Positions 18,083-26,000 of a stretch of 64,000 nt of DNA are shown piece by piece. Within the stretch, counting starts at the first letter, position 1, and each line of letters starts with the position of its first letter. The stretch is from Desulfosalsimonas propionicica. Its GTDB lineage: Bacteria > Desulfobacterota > Desulfobacteria > Desulfobacterales > Desulfosalsimonadaceae. The stretch lies in NCBI RefSeq assembly GCF_013761005.1, contig NZ_JACDUS010000002.1:434001-498000 (forward strand), in the 5' to 3' direction. A program made the position numbers and the translations under genes. The notes under the pieces were generated by a model, which did no database searches, was not told where the DNA came from, and was given only the letters and a program-made list of their open reading frames with translations.

Positions 18083-19738
18083 ATGCCTGAACAAAACAAC
18101 GGCGGCCATGACCACGAGCACCACCATGAGGATACCCGAAAAGAGCTTGAACGGATTTTCTCCGCAGTTGAAAAACCGGTACATATTTACCTGTTTACCC
18201 GCAAAAACAAAAACGAAACCTACAATGACCTGGCCCGGCAGGTGCTGCAGCTGGTGGGAAAGGTCAACGACAAAATCATCGTCAAAACTTATGGCCTGGA
18301 TCATTCCCTGGCAGACAAATACGGCGTTGTTCATTCTCCCACCATTGTCTTTGCGCCCGAAACCATAAATGTCCGATGGCTGGGCGCTCCGGCGGGAGAA
18401 GAAGGGCGGACCCTGGTGGAACTGATTCTGCTGCTGGCTTTTCAAAATCCCAATCTTGGAGAGGATGCCGCCTCGGTACTGGAACAGATTACCAGCCCCC
18501 GGCATGTGAAAGTTTTTGTCAGCCCCACATGCCCCTATTGCCCCCAACAGGCGATCAATGCCATCAAGGCGGCCATGGCCCGCCCGGATCAGGTTTCCCT
18601 GGAGATCATCGACATCCAGGCCTTTCCAGAGATTGCAGAGCAATATGATGCCCAGTCCGTGCCCCAGGCTTTTGCCAACGAAACCCTTATCGCCCTGGGC
18701 GCTCAGACCGAAGAGCTGTTTGCCGCCTCCCTGCTCAAAATGGAACAGCAAAACATTTTTATACCGGACAATGACGCCCCTGAAGTGGAGGCGGATCTTG
18801 TGATCATCGGCGGCGGACCCGCCGGTCTGAGTGCGGGCATATACGCGGCCAGGAGTGGATTTCATGCCCTGATCATCGAACGGGAGGCTTTGGGCGGACA
18901 GGTGGCCACCACGCCGGTGGTTGAAAATTATCCCGGTTTCAACCAGGTGGGCGGCAAGGCGCTGGTGGATATGATGGTCTCCCATGCCCTGGAGTACATC
19001 CGGATTTTCCAGGGTGAAGAAGTGCTTGAAGTGGATAAGGATCCGAGCCAACCCCGGCCGTTTACCGTAAAGACAAACCGCAGAAATTTTTTTGCCAGGG
19101 CCATTTTACTGGCAACCGGCGCAAAGAACCGAAAGCTCAACATTCCGGGTGAGTCCCGGCTTTCCGGGCGCGGGGTGAGCTATTGCTCCACTTGCGACGG
19201 CCCCATTTTCAAGGGCCGTAAGGTAATTATTGTGGGAGGCGGCGACAGTGCGGCAACCGATGCCCTGCACATGCACAATATCGGCGTGGAAGTGACCCTC
19301 GTGCACTGGAAAGACCGTCTTGACGCTCAGGACTACCTGGCCCGCCAGATCACCGGAAACAGCATTCCGGTACTCTACAACACAGAAGCCAGGGAGATAC
19401 TGGGGGAGAGAAGCGTGCAAAAGATTATTTTGGAAAACAACCAGACCGGAGAAGTGCAGGAAGTAAAAGCAAACGGGGTTTTTGTTGCCATCGGATACGA
19501 ACCAGCAGTGGATCTGGCGCAAAAACTCGGGGTTCGCCTGACCCCCCAGGGCTATATTGCCCACGAAAACCACAGGACCAACATTGATGGCATTTATACG
19601 GCCGGCGATGTGACCGGCGGCTTCAATCAGATTGTGATTGCCAGCGGCCAGGGTTCGGCCGCAGCCCTGACCATTTTTGAAGACCTGATCCACCCGTTCT
19701 GGCAGAAGCAAGCCGATAAACAGTCTTCAGGGCAGTAA
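18083..19738 (+). CDS. AhpF/thioredoxin-reductase-like flavoprotein with N-terminal thioredoxin folds
   Basis: 551 residues from the ATG at 18083, which has an ideal AAGGAG upstream; an in-frame ORF extends further but lacks a ribosome site. Layout: a His-rich tip (HDHEHHH at 9-15); a first thioredoxin-like fold with no CxxC (33-120); a second fold with CPYC at 150-153; then an FAD/NAD(P)H module with GGGPAG at 243-248, CSTC at 368-371 and a C-terminal YTAGDVTGG. The order matches AhpF, where the N-terminal dithiol relays electrons to a peroxiredoxin or disulfide partner. AhpC is not adjacent. Likely function is NAD(P)H-dependent reduction of a thiol partner in oxidative stress or redox signalling; the acceptor is unknown. 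Confidence 0.85.
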   Translation: MPEQNNGGHDHEHHHEDTRKELERIFSAVEKPVHIYLFTRKNKNETYNDLARQVLQLVGKVNDKIIVKTYGLDHSLADKYGVVHSPTIVFAPETINVRWLGAPAGEEGRTLVELILLLAFQNPNLGEDAASVLEQITSPRHVKVFVSPTCPYCPQQAINAIKAAMARPDQVSLEIIDIQAFPEIAEQYDAQSVPQAFANETLIALGAQTEELFAASLLKMEQQNIFIPDNDAPEVEADLVIIGGGPAGLSAGIYAARSGFHALIIEREALGGQVATTPVVENYPGFNQVGGKALVDMMVSHALEYIRIFQGEEVLEVDKDPSQPRPFTVKTNRRNFFARAILLATGAKNRKLNIPGESRLSGRGVSYCSTCDGPIFKGRKVIIVGGGDSAATDALHMHNIGVEVTLVHWKDRLDAQDYLARQITGNSIPVLYNTEAREILGERSVQKIILENNQTGEVQEVKANGVFVAIGYEPAVDLAQKLGVRLTPQGYIAHENHRTNIDGIYTAGDVTGGFNQIVIASGQGSAAALTIFEDLIHPFWQKQADKQSSGQ

Positions 19739-19841
19739 ATTTGTAACACAGGCGTCAAAAAGAGATTAAAAGGCGTTCATTATCTGGCCTTTCGCCTGAG
19801 ACTTCTTAATCCCTGGCGCTTTTTCCCAATTGGCATCCGGG

Positions 19842-20240
19842 TTACGTCAGCTCGATTATTAAAGCTCCGTTTCGCTTTTCAACAGGAAATGATTTTATTG
19901 GTTCCTTTGCTGTTCCAGACACATTGGTTCCTGCGTAATCGAACGTGGATTTCCCTAAACTGCAGCACTGAATTCGTTGTTGTCCAGACAAGGGATCCAA
20001 CCGGCGGCCAAAATGCGTACATTTATTTTCAAAAGCATAAAATTCATCGTCGCTCCCGTGCACTACAAGAACTCGATTCGGCAGTCCCTTACCCTCAAGA
20101 CGAATAGCGGTACCCCTTTCTTTGAGTTCCGGCACTTTTGATAGCTCAAGTTCCGCCCTTTCGCTCAAATACCTCCAACAGTCCGGGTTTTCTGGCGACT
20201 TTGTTTCACAAATCCCAAAGATACGCTTAAAAATTTTCAT
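19842..20240 (-). CDS. Degenerate Rieske-type [2Fe-2S] domain protein
   Basis: 132 residues; the start is supported by AGGGAG seven bases upstream. The second half reads as a small Rieske ferredoxin: CTH at 74-76, then, after the normal interval, CCSL at 92-95 followed by GKSTFDYAG. In the family the second box is CxxH; here Leu95 sits where the histidine ligand should be. Three of four ligands are thus present. Either the cluster is lost or altered, or the adjacent Cys93 compensates (inference). The first 50 residues have no recognisable domain. It lies between the AhpF-like and quinone-reductase genes but is not clearly in an operon with them. Confidence 0.65.
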   Translation of the reverse strand: MKIFKRIFGICETKSPENPDCWRYLSERAELELSKVPELKERGTAIRLEGKGLPNRVLVVHGSDDEFYAFENKCTHFGRRLDPLSGQQRIQCCSLGKSTFDYAGTNVSGTAKEPIKSFPVEKRNGALIIELT

Positions 20241-20510
20241 CGTTAATCTCCCTGCCTAAAAGAATTTTGCCGACTTTATCTGCGTGTATTTTTTTTATGC
20301 CTCATGAATGGGGTGCAATAACAGGGGGTTGAAAAAAACTCCGTTTGCGTATTGCTGTTTTGCCCAAAAACAATAAATACCCATTACCAGGAAAGAGTTT
20401 CCATGATAAAGTACGCCGGCATATTCAGTCAAGCAATTACAAGGAGTTTGAACAGCCTGAGCGGGCCGTAGCCGTATGCTTGAAAGTGCCAGGATCGGCC
20501 CGAAAAGGTG

Positions 20511-21500
20511 CTATACGGTCACAACAATTTTTCCGAAATGGCCGCTGGCTTCCATGTAGCGATGGGCATCAGCCGTTTCCTCCAGCGTGAAGGTGCGCGC
20601 AATGACGGGTTTCAAATGGCCCGCGGCCAGTCCGTCGTAGACGAATTTTTTGCCCCGCTCCAGCCGCTCGGCATGGCTGGTGATTTCAAACAGGGTATAG
20701 CCCCGGATCCAGAGCCCTTTGCCCAGTGCCTCGGCCAGGGGATACGGGGTCGGTTCCATGGAAAGCGATCCGTATTCGAAGATGATGCCTTCGCGGGCTG
20801 CAGCTTTGGCCAGCTTTTCCAGAAACAGCCCGGATACCGGATCAAACACCAGGCGGGCCCCGCGGCCGTCGGTGATCTCTTGGGTGCGCCGGCCCACATC
20901 CTCCTGTTCGGTGACGATTACATGATCGGCCCCGGCCGCGAGCAGATCCGGCTTCTTTGCCGCCCCCCGGCTGGTGGCGATGGCGGTTGCCCCGGCCGCC
21001 TTGACGATCTGGATGGCCGCCAGCCCCACGCTGCTGCTGGCCGCGGAGATGATCACGCTGTCCTCGGCCGACACTTTCCCGTATTCCACCAGGGCGCCAT
21101 AGGCGGTCATATACTTCATCCAGATGGCTGCACCTTCAACGCTTGACAAATTGTCCGGGCGGGCGGCAACCACATGGGCCGGCACCACGGCGCTTTCTCC
21201 GTAGACGCCGTATTTGCGCATGGAAAAGCCGGGTATCGTACCAACCCGGTCGCCCACGCGGATGCCGGTCACATCCGGTCCTACCGCATCCACCACGCCG
21301 GAGGCCTCATATCCGATTCGCGACGGCGGCTTGGGCTGCTCCAAATAGAGCCCCTGCCGAAACAGCACTTCAGCCCGATTGAGACCAAAGGCCGCGACTT
21401 TGATTCGCACTTCGCCCGGACCCGGTTCCTCCGCCGGCAGATCCTCTATCTGCAGTACTTCCGGTCCGCCTGTTTGATGAAAACGGACGACCCTGGCCAT
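20511..21500 (-). CDS. Zinc-independent MDR-family NAD(P)H:quinone oxidoreductase
   Basis: 329 residues of the medium-chain dehydrogenase/reductase superfamily. The GroES-like N-terminal part has GPGEVRIKVAAFGLNRAE and a GYEASGVV segment. The Rossmann domain has the ASSSVGLAAIQIVKAAGA nucleotide-binding stretch. The catalytic zinc ligands of alcohol dehydrogenases are absent, as in quinone oxidoreductases (QOR). It lies 15 bp downstream of the PfpI-family gene on the same strand, so the two are probably co-transcribed. A role in detoxifying quinones or reactive carbonyls is likely but the substrate is unknown. Confidence 0.85.
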   Translation of the reverse strand: MARVVRFHQTGGPEVLQIEDLPAEEPGPGEVRIKVAAFGLNRAEVLFRQGLYLEQPKPPSRIGYEASGVVDAVGPDVTGIRVGDRVGTIPGFSMRKYGVYGESAVVPAHVVAARPDNLSSVEGAAIWMKYMTAYGALVEYGKVSAEDSVIISAASSSVGLAAIQIVKAAGATAIATSRGAAKKPDLLAAGADHVIVTEQEDVGRRTQEITDGRGARLVFDPVSGLFLEKLAKAAAREGIIFEYGSLSMEPTPYPLAEALGKGLWIRGYTLFEITSHAERLERGKKFVYDGLAAGHLKPVIARTFTLEETADAHRYMEASGHFGKIVVTV

Positions 21501-21515
21501 TATTCACCTCCCTTT

Positions 21516-22064
21516 CTATTGGCTGCCCGAGGCCGGGAAAGGCTTTGACAAGGCCTCGACCAGCGTTCGACAGAAATCGGGGATGTCTGCCACCACGCGC
21601 CCCCATACCTGGTTGCCTTCCTGAAAGGCGGGTGTATCCACCCAAGCGGCACCGGCATTTTCCATGTCGTCTTTGATGCCGACACTGCCGGTGGCCTTTC
21701 TGCCCTTGCAGATGCCCGCGCTGGCCGCCACCCATCCGGCATGGCAGATAAAGGCCAGGATTTTGTACCGGCTGTTCATGTCCCGCACCAGCTGCAGAAT
21801 ATCCCCGTTGCGGCGCAGTTTGTCCGGCGCCCAGCCGCCCGGCACAATGAGTCCGTCCAACAGATCGGCGGTCACCGATTGCGGGTCTGTTTCGCTTATT
21901 GCTTCAAGCCCGCCGCTTTTACTCGGGTACTTCTCTCCCGCACGGATTCCAATCACTTTGACAGCGGCACCCTCTTCCTTCATGCGCATATAAGGAACCC
22001 AGAACTCCAGATCCTCAAATCCGGGGCCCACGAGAATGCCGATGGTCTTTCCTTCAAGCAGCAT
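21516..22064 (-). CDS. DJ-1/PfpI-family protein
   Basis: 182 residues from the ATG at 22064, which follows AAAGGAGG at correct spacing; an upstream in-frame extension to 22199 lacks a ribosome site and looks non-coding. The flavodoxin-like DJ-1 fold is recognisable from IGILVGPGFEDLEFWVP, LIVPGGWAPD and the nucleophile elbow ICHAGW with its reactive cysteine. Members act as deglycases, glyoxalases or cysteine peptidase-like stress proteins. Pairing with a quinone reductase points to carbonyl or electrophile stress (inference). Confidence 0.85.
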   Translation of the reverse strand: MLLEGKTIGILVGPGFEDLEFWVPYMRMKEEGAAVKVIGIRAGEKYPSKSGGLEAISETDPQSVTADLLDGLIVPGGWAPDKLRRNGDILQLVRDMNSRYKILAFICHAGWVAASAGICKGRKATGSVGIKDDMENAGAAWVDTPAFQEGNQVWGRVVADIPDFCRTLVEALSKPFPASGSQ

Positions 22065-22427
22065 TGCCGCCTCCTTTGAATCGTTTGCTGCACCACCGCG
22101 AAAAGCCGACGATGTGGAACACAGCTTGTTTAATAAAATAATGCCGAGCAGCGGCGTTGTCGATACCACTGCCTGCGGCCATTCAAGGAACAGTTTCAAA
22201 AGCGCTCAGTTTGGGTTGAAAATGAAAAAAAGGTGCCGGTGGTATTCTGGATCAGGGAAGGTCATAATCGCACCTACTCAGGTTTCGATTCATCATCCGG
22301 CAATGAAAAAACGATTGGATATACAATAACCGCGCTTGTGCAAATCAACAACAAAAGTCAGCCACGGTCAGAATAATTGCATAATAATGCTGATAGACTT
22401 ACCCTTACCGTAAGAAAGGAGTCAGAA
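22065..22427. other. Intergenic region between PfpI-like and YHS genes
   Basis: 363 bp between divergent genes. It should contain both promoters, but no convincing -35/-10 pair stands out. Short open stretches exist in several frames without ribosome sites or recognisable homology. A small inverted repeat CTTACCGTAAG-like sequence lies just before the YHS ribosome site at about 22400-22413. Confidence 0.4.
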
Positions 22428-22589
22428 ATGACAAGAGGTCCAGTATGTGGCATGGAGGTCGAGGACCGAAAGACCCAGCACAAGTTCCGCTATATGGAAA
22501 AACCCTATTGCTTTTGTACCCGGGCATGCCGGGAGGCATTTTCCAGCAATCCGGATCTATATCTTGCGAAAAAACCCCTTCAAGCCTGA
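22428..22589 (+). CDS. YHS-domain metal-binding small protein
   Basis: 53 residues starting at the ATG that follows AAAGGAG. The YHS signature is complete: DPVCGM-like GPVCGMEVE at the start, KFRYMEKPYCFC in the middle, and CREAF with the trailing NPDLYL. YHS domains bind copper or other soft metals and often accompany P1B-type ATPases. The CopB gene lies about 200 bp downstream on the same strand, so a role as copper-binding chaperone or buffer is reasonable. The TGA stop abuts a fragment of a lactate dehydrogenase in another frame. Confidence 0.85.
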   Translation: MTRGPVCGMEVEDRKTQHKFRYMEKPYCFCTRACREAFSSNPDLYLAKKPLQA

Positions 22590-22759
22590 TTGATGGATAT
22601 TATGGTATCGGTGACGTCTGTATGAGCCTGCCCGTGATGCTCAGTCAAAACGGGATTCAACGTCAGCTGTTCATGGATCGCAGCGACCAAGAAGTGGCCA
22701 TTTTTCAGTATTCAGCAAAGAAGCTTAAAGAAGTCATTGAGCAACTCAACGAGGTCTAA
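22580..22759 (+). pseudogene. C-terminal remnant of an L-lactate/malate dehydrogenase
   Basis: The reading frame ending at TAA 22757-22759 encodes about 58 residues (SSLIDGYYGIGDVCMSLPVM ... KKLKEVIEQL). This matches the last helix-strand-helix of the NAD-dependent LDH/MDH family, whose members read GxYGIxDVxLSLPxxLGxNGI followed by a K-rich helix. The first four fifths, including the NAD-binding and catalytic parts, are absent. Homology begins right at the end of the YHS gene in a different frame, which suggests a deletion or insertion joined the two. No start codon or ribosome site serves it, so it is probably a dead fragment. Confidence 0.65.
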
Positions 22760-22788
22760 GGAAGATCATTGGTTCAAAGGAGCATGTT

Positions 22789-24891
22789 TTGACAGAAGCA
22801 CAGGATAAATCAGAACAAGACCTGAAAGCGCACAGCCGGCAAGATCAGCCGCATGATTCAGGCGGGTCACATGGCGGCCAATCCGGACACGATAAAGCTC
22901 CCTCCGGGCACCACAAGGCACATTCCGGCCATGGCGGCCACAGGGATCATCACGCCCACATGGTGGCGGATTTCAAAAAACGCTTCTATATATCCCTTGC
23001 CATCACAGTCCCCGTGTTGTTTCTCTCCCCCATGATCCAGTCTTTTCTGGGGCTGGAGGAACTTGGGTTTGCGGGCGATCAATACGTGTTGTTTGCCCTG
23101 TCCACAGCAATTTTTTTCTACGGTGGATGGCCGTTTTTAAAAGGGATCTTTGACGAGCTGAAAAAATTCCAGCCCGGCATGATGACCCTGATCGCCGTTG
23201 CCATTGCCACGGCGTATATCTACAGCAGTGTCGTGGTCTTCGGCCTTGCCGGCAAAGTGTTTTTCTGGGAGCTGGCCACCCTGATCGACATCATGCTGCT
23301 TGGCCACTGGATCGAAATGCGTTCGGTCATGGGGGCGTCACGGGCGCTTGAGGAACTGGCAAAGCTCATGCCCTCAGATGCCCATAAGGTCATGGATGAC
23401 GGCAGCACAAAGGATGTTTCCATACAAGAGATTCAGGCCGGCGACCGGGTGCTGGTCAAACCCGGAGAAAAAGTCCCCGTGGACGGCGAGGTCTCAGAAG
23501 GCCAGAGTGCTGTCAACGAGTCGATGATCACCGGCGAGTCCATGCCGGTTTCCAAAAGCGCCGGCACAAAAGTGATCGGCGGGGCGGTCAACGGCGAAGG
23601 ATCTTTAACAATCACGGTGCAGAAAACCGGCAAGGATTCATACCTGTCCCAGATGATCGACCTGGTGGAGCAGGCCCAGCAAAGCAAGTCCAGAAGCCAG
23701 GATCTGGCCAATCGGGCCGCTCTGTGGCTTACCATCATTGCGCTCACCTGCGGGGCGATCACACTGGTGATCTGGCTGGCGTTTATGGGAAGAGATTTTG
23801 CTTTTTCCCTGGAGCGAACAGTAACGGTCATGGTCATCACCTGTCCGCATGCCCTGGGCCTTGCGGTTCCCCTGGTTGTTGCCGTTTCCACCGCGGTTTC
23901 AGCCAAAAACGGCCTGCTGATCCGAAACCGGGCCGCTTTCGAGCGGGGGCGAAACATCGAAGCCATTATTTTTGACAAAACCGGAACCCTGACCGAAGGC
24001 CGTTTCGGCGTGACCGAAATCTTAAGCTTTTCAAATGATTACAGCCAGGAAAATTTGATCGGTTATGCCGCAGCCGTTGAATCTCAATCCCAACACCCCA
24101 TTGCACAGGCAATCGCCGAAGGGGTGGAAGAACCACAAAAAGCCGAAGACTTCAAATCCATTACAGGCAAGGGCGCACAGGCACGGGTTGAAGGCAGGCA
24201 TGTGAAAGTGGTCAGCCCGGGCTATCTCCGGGAAAACGATTTATCTGTCGATGATAATCGGATTGACGAATTAAACGCCCATGGCAAAACCGTTGTGTTT
24301 ATCCTGATTGACGAGACGCCTGTCGGCGCCGTGGCGCTGGCCGACATCATCCGGGAAGAATCCAGACAGGCGATTTCAAAACTCAGGCAGATGGGCATCC
24401 AGTGCATGATGCTCACCGGCGATAACAAGCAGGTGGCTGGCTGGGTGGCAGAAGAAATCGGCCTGGATGACTATTTCGCCGAGGTGCTGCCCGAGGACAA
24501 GGCCAAAAAAGTGAAAGAGGTCCAGTCCCGCGGCCTGATCGTGGCCATGACCGGAGACGGTGTCAATGACGCGCCGGCCCTGGCCCAGGCCGATGTGGGG
24601 ATTGCCATCGGTGCGGGCACGGAGGTTGCCGTGGAGGCGGCCGATATCATCCTGGTGCGGAGCAACCCCATGGATGCAGTGGCCATTCTGGACCTGTCCC
24701 GGGCGACTTATCGGAAGATGCTGCAGAATCTGGCATGGGCCACGGGCTATAACGCCTTTGCCATACCATTGGCAGGCGGTGTTCTTTATAGCTGGGGCAT
24801 TCTTCTCTCACCGGCCGTAGGTGCCATTCTCATGTCTTTGAGCACCGTGATAGTGGCGATAAACGCCCGTTTTTTAAAGATTTCGACATGA
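22789..24891 (+). CDS. copB: CopB-type copper-translocating P1B ATPase
   Basis: 700 residues, initiated at TTG 22789 with AAAGGAG five bases upstream. The N-terminus is a soft-metal tail with about twelve histidines in the first 57 residues (for example GHHKAHSGHGGHRDHHAH) and no CxxC metal-binding domain. The membrane metal-binding motif is CPH (352-354), typical of the CopB/Cu(II)-Ag subgroup rather than CPC. Phosphorylation site DKTGT from Asp396, MLTGDN and GDGVNDAP hinge motifs are intact. It exports copper or silver across the inner membrane. It lies downstream of a YHS protein gene. No CsoR, CueR or CopZ gene is adjacent. Confidence 0.92.
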   Translation: MTEAQDKSEQDLKAHSRQDQPHDSGGSHGGQSGHDKAPSGHHKAHSGHGGHRDHHAHMVADFKKRFYISLAITVPVLFLSPMIQSFLGLEELGFAGDQYVLFALSTAIFFYGGWPFLKGIFDELKKFQPGMMTLIAVAIATAYIYSSVVVFGLAGKVFFWELATLIDIMLLGHWIEMRSVMGASRALEELAKLMPSDAHKVMDDGSTKDVSIQEIQAGDRVLVKPGEKVPVDGEVSEGQSAVNESMITGESMPVSKSAGTKVIGGAVNGEGSLTITVQKTGKDSYLSQMIDLVEQAQQSKSRSQDLANRAALWLTIIALTCGAITLVIWLAFMGRDFAFSLERTVTVMVITCPHALGLAVPLVVAVSTAVSAKNGLLIRNRAAFERGRNIEAIIFDKTGTLTEGRFGVTEILSFSNDYSQENLIGYAAAVESQSQHPIAQAIAEGVEEPQKAEDFKSITGKGAQARVEGRHVKVVSPGYLRENDLSVDDNRIDELNAHGKTVVFILIDETPVGAVALADIIREESRQAISKLRQMGIQCMMLTGDNKQVAGWVAEEIGLDDYFAEVLPEDKAKKVKEVQSRGLIVAMTGDGVNDAPALAQADVGIAIGAGTEVAVEAADIILVRSNPMDAVAILDLSRATYRKMLQNLAWATGYNAFAIPLAGGVLYSWGILLSPAVGAILMSLSTVIVAINARFLKIST

Positions 24892-24989
24892 ACGATGCAG
24901 GCCGTGGATATTCTGAAACCTGAACTTATCAATTTTCAAGTTTACCTCAGATACAAGGAAGCCGAACCTTTAAAAAGCCAACATTGCGG

Positions 24990-25718
24990 CTATTTTTCTC
25001 CTACCGGGCAGGCGAATTCGCAACTCCGGCACCATTCGGTGACAAGGATCGGAGAGCCTTCAGAATCTCTTTGGCCGCTCTCAATAGGATGGGCACGATT
25101 GGAATCGAGTCGTTGGATACAGGTCGGACGGTCATATTGTCCAAGGGCGAACGCATTTTCGGGGCAGGCTTTTCGACAAGGCATGGCACATCCTTGGCAG
25201 GGCTGGAAATCTTCCGGCGGACGGCCGGACGGAAGACGGCCTTTGATCAATACCGCGCGAAGCCGGACTCTGGGTCCCCATTTTCGGTCCAGCAGCAGGT
25301 TGTTTTTCCCCACGACCCCCAGTCCTGCGAACACGGCAGCATCTTTCAGATACACCCCGCCTTTTTCCACATGGTAGGGCAGCGGCTGTGCACGAACCCC
25401 ATGGCTCCTAAATAGCCAGGAGCCTAACTCCTCAGATATTTTGGTCATTCGGCGGTTTCCCGCGGTATTGCCGCGGTCAAACCAGTCCAGCCCTGGGTCA
25501 TTTTCTGGATGATGCATGGCCAGCACCAGAAGAGAGCGGGCGTCTGGCAGCCATGGAGTAGCCTTTTCTGAATGGTTGGTCTTCCAGTTTCCCACAGATA
25601 CAGCCTTGTAGGAAGGGCCACCCAACACTTCATCGATAGCTGCAATCCCTGCTCTAAAGCCATCCTGCTTTTCTGCCTCGGCAATCAGTTCCTCGGCCAG
25701 TTGGCGATGTTGGGTCAT
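24990..25718 (-). CDS. QueG-like double-cluster ferredoxin protein
   Basis: 242 residues from the ATG at 25718 (GGGAGAG upstream). The middle carries DAAVFAGLGVVGKNNLLL, typical of the epoxyqueuosine reductase family, followed by two clusters of cysteines: CQGCAMPCRKACP and, near the C-terminus, CRSCEFACP, enough for two [4Fe-4S] clusters. It is much shorter than QueG (about 350 residues) and lacks the C-terminal HEAT-like part, so tRNA queuosine function is doubtful. It belongs to the wider QueG-like/reductive-dehalogenase-ferredoxin family of unknown role. Its 3' end is about 100 bp from the convergent copB stop. Confidence 0.75.
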   Translation of the reverse strand: MTQHRQLAEELIAEAEKQDGFRAGIAAIDEVLGGPSYKAVSVGNWKTNHSEKATPWLPDARSLLVLAMHHPENDPGLDWFDRGNTAGNRRMTKISEELGSWLFRSHGVRAQPLPYHVEKGGVYLKDAAVFAGLGVVGKNNLLLDRKWGPRVRLRAVLIKGRLPSGRPPEDFQPCQGCAMPCRKACPENAFALGQYDRPTCIQRLDSNRAHPIESGQRDSEGSPILVTEWCRSCEFACPVGEK

Positions 25719-25848
25719 ATTCTCTCCCGTGTTTTTTAGGGCCTGCCAATTGATACCGTCAAAAATATCTTTTGCACGAAAACCGTGAAAATGCAAGTTC
25801 CGACCGTGAGTGCCTGGCCTCCGGTGTAAATATAAAATCGCGCACTAT

Positions 25849-25896
25849 AGCTATTACCGTTCAGTATTCCGGAGCTATTACCGTTCAGTATTCCGG
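25849..25896. repeat. Perfect tandem duplication of a 24-bp unit
   Basis: The 24 bp at 25849-25872 (beginning AGCTATTACCGTTCAG, ending TATTCCGG) is repeated exactly and without gap at 25873-25896. It lies in the 282-bp gap between the QueG-like and GGDEF-EAL genes, upstream of the former. Two copies only; it could be a simple slippage duplication or a doubled binding site. Confidence 0.9.
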
Positions 25897-26000
25897 CTTT
25901 GGGAGCAGGATCGTCCTGTCCATTAAAGTCTTTGCATCAGCAAACAAAATAAGGGTGCGTTCCCTGATCAAAACCCATTTATAATTGATTCAAGCTGCTC

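Noticed and set aside
17939-19051. 370-codon minus-strand open frame
   Set aside because: Antisense shadow of the AhpF-like gene, caused by high-GC codon bias.
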